Below are positions 22,947 through 31,200 of a stretch of DNA of 38,888 nucleotides, one piece after another. Made by a program: the position numbers and the translations under genes. Below the pieces are notes generated by a model, which saw nothing but the letters and a program-made list of their open reading frames with translations, did not search any database and had not been told where the DNA came from. The stretch lies in NCBI GenBank assembly GCA_020073285.1, contig JAIQFM010000017.1, positions 1 through 38,888 of the forward strand, read 5' to 3'. Each line of letters starts with the position of its first letter. Position 1 is the first letter of the stretch. Source of the DNA: Terriglobia bacterium (GTDB lineage: Bacteria > Acidobacteriota > Terriglobia > Terriglobales > Acidobacteriaceae).

Positions 22947-23852
22947 TCAGTTGGTGCTGGAGGCACCGCTACCGGCGCCGGCGGAACCGGAAGCGCCGTT
23001 TTCCGATTGCACCTGGGCCACGCTCTTGGCCTGGTAGCGTTCGTGGTCGATGTCCACCACGGCGCGGCCCACCAGGCGGGTCTTGGCCACCGAATGGACG
23101 TGGGTGGGCAGGCTGAAGGGCCCAAAGTCGGCGTAGTCCTGCACGAATTCGATTTTCTTCACGAAAAACGAGGGAGCCTTCACCATCGTGCCTTCGGCGC
23201 GGCGCAGGTGTCCGGTGGCGGCGTCAATCAGGATGCGCCCTTTGAACAGCCCCATGCGCTTGTGCTTGGGCTTGATCTGGTAGAGGTACGCGAGGTGGTC
23301 GTCGAGAACTTCCACCGCCTTGAAGCCGAACTTGTAATTGTCGGCGGTGATGGCGGTCAGCGCCCCTTCGCCCTTCTGCACGTGCTCCACTTCGGACTGC
23401 AGCAGGCGGGCGATGACGTTGGTCTTGACGAAGCCGTCGCCGGCGAAGTGCACGGCGGCGAAAGCCAGTGTCCGCGGCGCCCGGTAGCTGCGGCGCAGTT
23501 CGAACTTGCCGTGCTGCGCGGTGTCGGGGAGGTCGGCCTCGATGGTGGTGGCGTCGGAGTAGGCGCCGAGATCCTTGAGCTGTTGCTGGGCGAAACCAAG
23601 ATACGCGGTCAGCGCCAGCTCGGGCGACATGCGCGGCAACCCCGCCGACACCGGCGGCACAACGATGTCCAGAGCGGGCGATAGGTAGGACAGGCGGTGG
23701 CCCTCCAAGGCAGGGGCGTCATCGTACGGCGCATGCATGCTGGCTGCGCCCACGAAGAAAAAATCTCGGGCGGTGGAATCCTGCGCCAGCGCGCCGGCGG
23801 CGGCGATGACGAGAAACAGAACTCCCCCGATGATTGCGCTACACCGCTTCAT
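22947..23852 (-). CDS. Secreted protein, possibly LolA-like fold, unknown function
   Basis: 301 residues from the ATG at 23852, which begins a signal peptide (MKRCSAIIGGVLFLVIAAAG). A longer in-frame start 30 codons upstream would hide it. The mature protein has many beta strands in its second half (YKFGFKAVEVLDDHLAYLY, GLFKGRILIDAATGHLRRAEG, FVKKIEFVQDYADFGPFSLP, RAVVDIDHERYQ). The pattern of a strand, then IDAATGxLxRAEG, then DYxxFGPFxLP, is reminiscent of LolA/LppX-like lipid-binding domains. A Gly/Ser/Ala-rich tail ends it. I do not recognise a named family. No strong ribosome site. It follows no clear operon with acpP (160 bp apart). Confidence 0.6.
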   Translation of the reverse strand: MKRCSAIIGGVLFLVIAAAGALAQDSTARDFFFVGAASMHAPYDDAPALEGHRLSYLSPALDIVVPPVSAGLPRMSPELALTAYLGFAQQQLKDLGAYSDATTIEADLPDTAQHGKFELRRSYRAPRTLAFAAVHFAGDGFVKTNVIARLLQSEVEHVQKGEGALTAITADNYKFGFKAVEVLDDHLAYLYQIKPKHKRMGLFKGRILIDAATGHLRRAEGTMVKAPSFFVKKIEFVQDYADFGPFSLPTHVHSVAKTRLVGRAVVDIDHERYQAKSVAQVQSENGASGSAGAGSGASSTN

Positions 23853-24070
23853 TGGAATGAACAACACCCTGGAATCGAACCGGAACAGCGTACCGCATTT
23901 TCGGCAACCCGTGAAGTTCCAAAGGTAACCGCACGCGCTCACCTTTCAGCATCGATAAATTAGATTCCCCGCATTGGTTTTAGTTTCACCCCGACATCGG
24001 ATTGCATTGGCGGGCGCGATGCTCAGAACCGTATTGCGCCGTGCGCTTGAGCCTGCGATGATGCCGCCGC

Positions 24071-25657
24071 ATGTCCGACGAAAGAAGTTTGCCACCGCCG
24101 CCGATCCGGTCTGGAGCAAGCCCGGAGATTGAGGTTTACGCCGTGTACGGCGCCGAACCCGAAGTCCAGGCCTACGCCATGGCGAAGTATTCGCGCTCGG
24201 CGCTCTCGATGAAGGAGTCGCTGCGCGAGATCAACGAGCAGAAGGCCGAAAAATTCCTCAACACTTTCTATTTTCAGTACGGCCACCGCTCGATTGCCGA
24301 CCTGGCGCACATCGCGATCGCGGTGGAGAAGCTTTCCATCCTGGCGGCGGTGGCTCTGGTGGACGAACAGCGCTGGGACGGGCAAGAGCGCTCCACGCGC
24401 TACCAGGACTTCAAGCGCGGCGGATTCTTCGCGCCCGATTTCACCGGGCTGGAGATGTGCGAGCTGCGTTATCGCGACACCATCGCCATGCTGATGGCGG
24501 AATACGAGGCGTTGTCGGAGCGCATGTGGCAGTACCTGGCCGAGAAGACGCCGCGACCCGCCGACATGAAGCCGGAGGCGTACGAGCGCACGCTGCGGGC
24601 GCGCGCCTTCGACGTCTCGCGCTACCTGCTGCCGCTGGCGACCAACACTTCGGTGGGACAGATCGTGAATGCGCGCACGCTGGAGTCGCAGATCGCGCGC
24701 CTGTTATCGCATACGCATCCGGAAGTGCGGCATCTCGGCGAACGGCTGAAGCAGGCGGCGAAAGAGCCGGCGTACAACGTCAACGAGACGCGTTATCGCC
24801 AGCTCATCGAAGAGGCGAAGGCGTACGACGACGCGTGGGCCAGGCAGCTCCGCGAGGACATCCTCAAGCCGGTGCGAGTGGCGGCCACGCTGGTGAAGTA
24901 CGCGGAAGCGAACGCGCACGCGATAGAAACGCGGAGAGAATTGCGGCAGGCGGCGAAGGAGGTCATGGGCAACGCGCCGATCGCGGACGCGCCGGCGGTA
25001 GATTTGTTGGACCCTGACCCGCTGGAGATCGAGCTGCCAACCACGCTGCTGTATGAGCACTGCCACTCTCCGTATCGCCAGATTCGCGAACGGGTGGAGG
25101 CGCTGGGAGGGGAACGTCGGCGGGAGATTGTTGACCTTGGCGTGAAGCATCGCGGGAAACACGATGAGATGCTGCGGGCGTTTCATGCCGGGCAGAGCTT
25201 CCGCTTCGACATCCTGATGGACATCGGCGGCTTCCGCGACATGCACCGGCACCGTCGCTGCACGCAAATCGGACAGGAGTTTACCGCCGCGCACGGCTTC
25301 GACACGCCGGACCAGGTGCGCGCGGCGGGAGTGGAGAAGCGCTACACCGAGGCAATGCAAAGGGCGGCGGCGACGGCGGAGCACGTCCGCGGTGAGTTGC
25401 AGCGCGCCGGCCGCGCCGACGCCGAGGCCAGCTCGCAATACCTGATCCCGCTCGGCTACCGCAAGCGCACCCTGTTCAAGATGGATTTTGCCGAGGCGGT
25501 GTACATCGCCGAGCTGCGCACCGGTCCGGGCGGACATTTTTCCTATCGGCGCGTGGCCTACCAAATGTATGAGGCGGTGGCGCGGAAGCACCCAGTACTG
25601 GGCGCACTGTTCCGCGTGCACGACGTCAACCAGCCGGTGGATTTGCTGCAAAGATAA
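24071..25657 (+). CDS. Two-domain FAD-dependent thymidylate synthase (ThyX)-like protein
   Basis: 528 residues, about twice the length of ThyX (about 220-250). The N-terminal half has the ThyX run YGHRSIADLAHIAIAVEKLS, then QERSTRY (residues 105-111); this keeps the S-x-R-Y end of the ThyX signature but has DEQ where RHR should be. The C-terminal half has FRFDILMDIGGFRDMHRHRR with RHR at 393-395, but lacks the S-x-R-Y end (IGQEF instead). So each half carries the part of the RHR-x7-S signature that the other lacks. ThyX makes dTMP from dUMP with FAD and methylene-tetrahydrofolate; whether this protein does cannot be read from sequence. No clear ribosome site precedes the ATG. Confidence 0.78.
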   Translation: MSDERSLPPPPIRSGASPEIEVYAVYGAEPEVQAYAMAKYSRSALSMKESLREINEQKAEKFLNTFYFQYGHRSIADLAHIAIAVEKLSILAAVALVDEQRWDGQERSTRYQDFKRGGFFAPDFTGLEMCELRYRDTIAMLMAEYEALSERMWQYLAEKTPRPADMKPEAYERTLRARAFDVSRYLLPLATNTSVGQIVNARTLESQIARLLSHTHPEVRHLGERLKQAAKEPAYNVNETRYRQLIEEAKAYDDAWARQLREDILKPVRVAATLVKYAEANAHAIETRRELRQAAKEVMGNAPIADAPAVDLLDPDPLEIELPTTLLYEHCHSPYRQIRERVEALGGERRREIVDLGVKHRGKHDEMLRAFHAGQSFRFDILMDIGGFRDMHRHRRCTQIGQEFTAAHGFDTPDQVRAAGVEKRYTEAMQRAAATAEHVRGELQRAGRADAEASSQYLIPLGYRKRTLFKMDFAEAVYIAELRTGPGGHFSYRRVAYQMYEAVARKHPVLGALFRVHDVNQPVDLLQR

Positions 25658-25740
25658 CTATTGCGGCATGGAAAACGACTTCAGGGAACCGCTTCGCTCG
25701 TGGGGAAAATCAGGGAACAAATAGAAACGGCAGTTACTGT

Positions 25741-25911
25741 TTATCGCTGTGTACGAACTCTAGCTGCAAGCTCCAGCGTCTTCCGGTGCGCTTCGGCGCG
25801 TTCTTCAGGAGACATTCTTTCCGCGCGCCGGTTGATCTCGGCGATCACCTCGGCCGCGAACTCATCGAGTTTCGTTTTCTTCTGTGCAGATGATTCTGGA
25901 TTTGTCGCCAT
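25741..25911 (-). CDS. Small hypothetical protein, 56 residues
   Basis: ATG at 25911 to TAA at 25741. The peptide is charged and helical: MATNPESSAQKKTKLDEF, then EVIAEINRRAERMSPEERAE, then a last helix LELAARVRTQR. Its composition (Glu/Arg/Ala, amphipathic helices, MSPEERAEA) looks like a real small cytoplasmic protein and not noise, and it fills an otherwise empty gap on the same strand as the DUF218 gene 88 bp upstream. A weak GGAAGA lies about 14 nt before the start. No family recognised; antitoxin-like or ribosome-associated roles would be guesses. Confidence 0.5.
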   Translation of the reverse strand: MATNPESSAQKKTKLDEFAAEVIAEINRRAERMSPEERAEAHRKTLELAARVRTQR

Positions 25912-25998
25912 ACGCTCATCGACATCTTCCTACGTCGGGGCGCGAATCGCAAGCGGCCCGACGAAAGCGTTGGATGCGAGTTGCCACGATTACGCGCA

Positions 25999-26583
25999 TC
26001 ACAGGTGGCGCTCGACCAGTTCCCACCACAGCAGCTTCTGCCATTCCAGAAGAACATTCTTCACGATGGTGCGCTCCGTCCACCAGCGCGGAACCGACAG
26101 CAGCCCGTTGTCGGCAGCAGCGACGGTCCAGGTGTAGCGCGGATAGACCTTGCGGGCAATGGAAAGCGCACGACGGGTGTGAAAGTCGGAGGTCACGATC
26201 ATCAGCGTGCGCGCGGAGCCCGGCTGGAAACAGGTGATTGCCGCCTGCAATTCGAGGCGCGTCGAGTCGCCGGTGGTGGGGCAAACTCTGACCGCGAGAC
26301 CTTCGGCGGAGCGGCTCACGAATTCCGTGGCCATCTGCGCCTGAGTGCGGCCGTAGGCGATGGCGTCGGCGCGGGCGTCGAGCAGCATGCCGGATGCGTA
26401 GCCGGCGCGCAACAGCTCAATGCCTTTCCAGTAGCGGAGGTCGTCGGTGTCGCCGGCGAGGACGATGATGATGTCGGAGCGCTGCGGAGTGTTGATCACC
26501 AGCGCCGGGCCGGCGTAGCGTAAGCCCAGCAGCAGCAGGGCGATGACGCAGATCGCCAGCCCGGCCTTGAAAAGAAAGCGCAT
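25999..26583 (-). CDS. DUF218 (YdcF-like) membrane-anchored protein
   Basis: About 194 residues from the ATG at 26583; a TTG four codons earlier is also possible. One N-terminal transmembrane helix (FKAGLAICVIALLLLGL) is followed by the DUF218 fold: SDIIIVLAGDTDDLRYWKGIELLRAG (the V-L-G/A-G motif with R), SRSAEGL, DSTRLELQAA (usually S-T-x-E-N), LMIVTSDFHTRRAL (the T-S-x-x-H-x-x-R-A motif), and a tail WQKLLWWELVERHL. DUF218 proteins such as SanA and YdcF are linked to envelope integrity; the exact reaction is not established. Upstream is a heptad array. Confidence 0.83.
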   Translation of the reverse strand: MRFLFKAGLAICVIALLLLGLRYAGPALVINTPQRSDIIIVLAGDTDDLRYWKGIELLRAGYASGMLLDARADAIAYGRTQAQMATEFVSRSAEGLAVRVCPTTGDSTRLELQAAITCFQPGSARTLMIVTSDFHTRRALSIARKVYPRYTWTVAAADNGLLSVPRWWTERTIVKNVLLEWQKLLWWELVERHL

Positions 26584-26604
26584 CTCGCGGTGCAAGCAAT
26601 ATAC

Positions 26605-26639
26605 AACCAGTGGCCAGTGGCTGGTGTCCAGTGGTCAGC
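26605..26639. repeat. Heptad array 10 (GGCCAGT / GTCCAGT)
   Basis: Units AACCAGT, GGCCAGT, GGCTGGT, GTCCAGT, GGTCAGC, in the divergent region between the DUF218 gene and ispD, 22 bp from the DUF218 ATG. Confidence 0.8.
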
Positions 26640-26758
26640 AAAAGAGGGTGTCCCGCCGTTAGTTAGAGGTTGAAGGGCGGCGCTGGCAATCACCTTACGC
26701 GACCTCCTGCGTGGCCGCAGCGTTTGCGGTCGTTCGCATCGCCGCAAGCTGTGCAGTG

Positions 26759-26764
26759 TATACT
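26759..26764 (+). promoter_or_regulatory. -10 box TATACT close to the ispD start
   Basis: TATACT ends 11 bp before the ispD ATG and there is no Shine-Dalgarno sequence between them. This spacing would produce a leaderless or nearly leaderless mRNA. The -35 region is weak. Confidence 0.45.
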
Positions 26765-26775
26765 TTTCACCCCTC

Positions 26776-27498
26776 ATGAACGTCATTGTCATTATCCCGG
26801 CGGCGGGGCTGGGGACACGCATGGCGGCCGCCAGCGGCGCGCGCGTGGTTGCGGCGGCGTCCAAGCAGTTCACCGAACTCGACGGCGTGCCCATCCTGGT
26901 GCACACGCTGCGCAAGTTTGTGGCCGTGCTCCAGGTGAGCGAAATCTACCTTGCGCTGCGTCCCTCCGAGGCCGCCGGATACCAGCCGCGACTGGCGCAG
27001 GAAAAGCTGGGCAAGCCGGTGCGCGTGGTGGAAGGTGGCGAGCACCGGCAGCAGTCGGTGGCGCACGCGCTGGCGGCGGTGAAGGCTGCACCCGACGACG
27101 TGATTCTGGTGCACGACGCGGTGCGCCCGTTGGTGGATCCGGAAATCATCCAGAACGTGATTGACGCAGCCGTGCGCCACGGCGCCGCCATCGCCGCCGT
27201 GCCCGCCGTGGACACCATCAAGCAAGTGGAACGGACCGCCGAGGGAGCGGTAATCCGCGCCACCATTCCGCGGGCGCAGATTGTCATGGCTCAGACCCCG
27301 CAGGGCTTCCGCTACGACGTGCTGAAGAAGGCGTTCGCCGAAGCCGAGGCCGACGGCTTCACCGGCACCGATGAGGCTTCCCTGGTGGAGCGCTCCGGAC
27401 ATGAGGTGTTCGTGGTGATGGGCTCGACGCGCAATATCAAGATCACGACGCCAGCGGATTTGGAGCTGGCGGAGTTCTTTCTGAAACACAGCTCTTAG
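26776..27498 (+). CDS. ispD: 2-C-methyl-D-erythritol 4-phosphate cytidylyltransferase
   Basis: 240 residues. Nucleotide-binding start VIIPAAGLGTRM (residues 5-16) and the KQF lysine near 36 (a short insert, ASGARVVAAAS, precedes it). Then LALRPSE, GGEHRQQSVAHAL, VHDAVRPLV with the conserved Asp near 115, VDTIKQVE, AQTPQGF and GTDEASLVE. It makes CDP-methylerythritol in the MEP isoprenoid pathway. The last codons and stop (KHSS, TAG at 27496-27498) fall inside heptad array 11. ispF follows after 66 bp, the usual partner. Confidence 0.95.
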   Translation: MNVIVIIPAAGLGTRMAAASGARVVAAASKQFTELDGVPILVHTLRKFVAVLQVSEIYLALRPSEAAGYQPRLAQEKLGKPVRVVEGGEHRQQSVAHALAAVKAAPDDVILVHDAVRPLVDPEIIQNVIDAAVRHGAAIAAVPAVDTIKQVERTAEGAVIRATIPRAQIVMAQTPQGFRYDVLKKAFAEAEADGFTGTDEASLVERSGHEVFVVMGSTRNIKITTPADLELAEFFLKHSS

Positions 27499-27562
27499 CG
27501 TTTAGCTCTTAGCTTTTAGCGCGGGTGAGCTAAAAGCCAAGAGCTAATGGCTGAGAGCTTTC
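27490..27562. repeat. Heptad array 11 (inverted pair AGCTCTT / AGCTAAA) between ispD and ispF
   Basis: Left arm AGCTCTT, AGCGTTT, AGCTCTT, AGCTTTT, AGCGCGG (27490-27524); right arm AGCTAAA, AGCCAAG, AGCTAAT, GGCTGAG, AGCTTTC (27528-27562). Bases 27504-27520 pair with 27529-27545 (16 of 17) around an 8-nt loop. The left arm contains the ispD stop codon; the right arm ends 2 bp before the ispF ATG. Confidence 0.9.
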
Positions 27563-27564
27563 TT

Positions 27565-28143
27565 ATGAGAATTGGATACGGGTGGGATTCACACGAGTTC
27601 AAGAGCGGCATACCGCTGAAGATCGGCGGGGTGACGATCGCGCATCCGAAGGGGCTCGCCGGTCATTCCGACGGCGACGTCCTGCTGCACGCGTTGACCG
27701 ACGCGTTGCTGGGGGCGATCGCTGCCGGTGATATCGGCGCCTACTTCCCGCCGTCGGACGCGCGCTGGAAAGGTGTGGACTCCGCCGTCTTCGTGCAAAC
27801 GGCGCTGGAGCAGGTGAGGCGTGCCGGGTACGCGGTGGCGAATGTGGATTCCACGCTGATCCTGCAGGAGCCGAGGATCGGACCACACGCGGCGCTGATC
27901 CAGAGGCGGGTGGCGGAGTTGTTGAACATTGACGCGTCCGCGGTCGGGGTGAAAGCCAAGACGCCGGAAGGAATGGGCACCGACAACGCCGCCATCGCGC
28001 ACGTGATCGTGTTGCTGACCAAGCAGGCAGGGAAACCTCGGCGGCGAACCAGGGTGCTGGAAGAAGTACCGCAACCGGTAGTGGATGCGGTGGCGGAAAG
28101 TTTGCTGGAGAGCTTGGAGCCGCAGAAGCGGGGAAAAGAGTAG
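27565..28143 (+). CDS. ispF: 2-C-methyl-D-erythritol 2,4-cyclodiphosphate synthase
   Basis: 192 residues from the ATG at 27565; an ATG six codons earlier lies in the repeat array. Zinc ligands and active site: RIGYGWDSHEF (D-x-H at 9-11), GHSDGDVLLHALTDALLGA, GDIGAYFPPSD, and KAKTPEGMGTDN (Thr/Glu loop). The core ends near residue 155; a further 37 or so residues (RRRTRVLEEVPQPVVDAVAE...) are absent from ordinary IspF (about 157 residues). It cyclises CDP-methylerythritol 2-phosphate in the MEP pathway. Only a weak GAGAG lies about 10 nt upstream, inside the repeat. Confidence 0.94.
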   Translation: MRIGYGWDSHEFKSGIPLKIGGVTIAHPKGLAGHSDGDVLLHALTDALLGAIAAGDIGAYFPPSDARWKGVDSAVFVQTALEQVRRAGYAVANVDSTLILQEPRIGPHAALIQRRVAELLNIDASAVGVKAKTPEGMGTDNAAIAHVIVLLTKQAGKPRRRTRVLEEVPQPVVDAVAESLLESLEPQKRGKE

Positions 28144-28200
28144 CCGCCAAGCCGTGCCCTTCCACGGCAATTCCGACAAGGGAGGGTTGGATCGACGCTT

Positions 28201-31200
28201 CTACTGGCTGCTGGCGATGGGCTTTTTCCTGCCCCTGACCTGCGCCAGGAACAGCCGCACCAGCATGCCGTCGAACTGCGTGCCGCTGCAGCGCTCCAGT
28301 TCCGCCATGGCTTCGTTCTGCGACATGCGCGGCGCGAACGGGCGATCGCTCATCATGGTGAGGTAGCCATCCACCACCAGCAACATGCGCGAGCCCAGCG
28401 GAATTTCCTCGCTGCGCAATCCGTCGGGATAGCCGGCGCCGTCGAAGCGCTCGTGATGGTGCTTGACGATTTCCTGCAGGCGCTCGCTGTCCGGGATGCA
28501 GGACACGATCTCCGCCCCGACCAGCGGGTGCATCTTCACCAGGTAAAACTCGTCTTCGGTGAGCGGGGCGGACTTGCAGAGAATTTTTTCCGGCAGGATG
28601 AGCTTGCCGAGATCGTGAACCCGGGCGGCGTAGACCACATCCCGCAGTTCATCCTCGCTCATGCCGAGCTCGCGCCCCAACACCTCGACCTCGCGCGCCA
28701 CCGCTTCGCCCAGCCCGCTGGCATGCACCTCGCGCCCTTCGGAGGCGCGGCTGAGGGCGTACAGCGCCTCCATCAGGGACTCGCGGCTGTTGGAGGCGGC
28801 GCACATATTCTTGAGCGTGGCCGTCAGTTCCTGGACCGATTCAGGACCGGTGTGCTCGCGCTGCAGGAAGCCCTCGATGTAGGCGGTGAGCAGTTGCCGC
28901 TGCGCCACCGCGCCGCCCGCGTTGATGAATTCCTCGGCGATCGAGACGCAATTCCCGCCCGCGCGCTTGGAGACGTACATGCCCGCGTCGGCGATGCGCA
29001 GGACTTCTTCGGCGGTCGCGCCGTGCTGTGGAAAGGTGCCCACGCCGAAGCTGCCGGTGATCTGGCGCTCGTCGAGCATGGGATCGGTGACCAGCCAGAG
29101 CCGCAAACGTTCCGACAGAATCTGCGCCTGCTCGACGCCGGTTTCCGGCATGAGGATGACAAACTCGTCTCCGCCGTAGCGTGCCACCACGTTCGATTGC
29201 CGGCATTTCTGCTCCAGCAGCCGCCCGACACGTGCCAGCACCAGGTCGCCTTCCAAGTGGCCGGAGGTGTCGTTCACCGCCTTGAACTTGTCGAGGTCAA
29301 TGAGCACGACGGAGAACGAGCGTCCGGAACGCGAGGCGCGCTTCCATTCTGTCTGCAGGTTCTCCAGGAAGAAGCGGCGAGTCTTGATTCCGGTGAGGCC
29401 GTCGGTGATCGACTGCTGCTGCAGCTTCTGGAAGACAAACGCGTTGTGCAGCGCGGTGGCCAGCAGGTCGGCCAGGGTGCGCAGGATGAGGACTTCCTGC
29501 CCAGCGAAGGCCTTTTCACGACGGCTCTCCACGTTGAGCACGCCCAGCAGGCTCTCGCCATAGGTTAGCGGCAGGCAGAGCACGGAGCGCGCATCGGGCA
29601 TGATGGACGCCAGCTTGGAATCGCTGTCCTGCACCAGCAACATCTCGTTGCTGCGGGCGCAGCGGGCGAGCAGGCCGGAGCCCAACGGGACGCGCTTGCC
29701 CACGCCGGAAACGGTGGCGCCGGCTTCGGCCTTGATTTCAATCTCCTTGGTCACGTAATCGAGCATGCCGATGCCGATGTGATCGAAATCGAAGTTTTGC
29801 TGGATTTCGGCGACGATCTCGGCCAGCATCTGTTCCGCGTCCTGGCTGGAAATGGCCATCTTGGAGACGTTGTTGAGGAAGGCAAGATAGCGCGACCGCC
29901 GCTGCTCTTCCTTGAACAGGCGCGCATTTTCGATGGCCACCGCGACCTGCCCCGCGGCGGTTTGCAGCAGCTCCAGATCGCGCGTCTCGTACACGAACTC
30001 ACGGTCGAAGTTCATCGCCGCCAGCACTCCCACCGCCCGGTTGTTCATGTGGATGGGCACGGCGCAGTAGCTCTTGGCTGGGATTTCGGGCACGTAGGTC
30101 AGCCCCAGGCGCGCCCGCATGTTCTCCATGTCGGAGCGGATCAGCAGCGGCTGGCCGCTGCGGATCACGTATTCGGTCAGCGCGTTGGCACTTTTGCGCC
30201 GGCGCTTCGGCCGGATCTCTCCGCGCACGCATTCCAGCTCGAGACTCAATTCGTCGTCTTCCAGGAACGCGACGTAAAAGGTCTCCGTATCGAACAGCAG
30301 CCCCAGTTCCTTGCGAATGGAGCGCAGCACTTCATCGGGATCGAGGCGGGAGCTGATCACCTTGCCCATCTCGGTCAGCAGCTCGTATTCGCGGGTGCGC
30401 CGCTTGGCATCGTGCATGACGACATAGTTCTCCAGCGTCATGCCGATCTGCATGGCCACCCCGAGCATCATCCGCACCTGCGACGTGCCCGGCACCTTGC
30501 GCTCCTGATGCGGCAGAATGACAACGCCGAAGTTGTGGTCGCGGGTCTGCAGGCTGACCGAGGTTACGCTGTCCACGCCGTAGCGCTCCAGCAGGGTCTT
30601 GCAGCGCTCGAAACGCCGCGGCGCCCCTGCCGGCAGCGGTTCGCTCATCTGCCCCACGTTGCGGAACGTAGCCAGCCCGCCACGGCGGAAGGCAATGTCG
30701 CTCAGGTACTCGCCGCTGCCTTCACCCTCCAGTTCCTGGACGAACTCCGGCGGGAAGCCGCGCGACACCGACGGCAGCACGGCGCGCCAGCGCTCGGCGA
30801 TGCAGATGGCGGCGTGCTCCACACGGCACAGGCGCATCAGCCGGTCCAGCAACTGGAGCAGCGCGGGAGCGGCTTCGGCGGGGCTGAGCAGGCTGCTGGT
30901 ATCCACATCCAGGGTGGAAAAAACCAGCGCATTTTCCTGCACCAGCCGGCGCTCGTGCTCGAACAGCACGATGATCATCGCCACGCCCACCAGCATCTGC
31001 GGCATGGTTTCGATGAAGTGTCCGACGCGCCCGAAGGCCTGGTCGAAAAAGGTGTGGAACTGGCGCGCCAGCAGCAGCGGCGTCCACACCACCAGCGAAG
31101 CCGCCACCAACCGGAAGCCCACCGAATCGCGCTGCCGGCCGATGCGGTAGAAACGCGCCGCCGAGATCAGCAGTACGATACCGATGGCGACTTCCAATTC

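Noticed and set aside
23855-23900. tRNA T-arm-like sequence GGTTCGATTCC on the minus strand
   Set aside because: The flanking bases do not form a T stem, and no acceptor or anticodon arm can be found; it lies in the 5' region of a secreted-protein gene.
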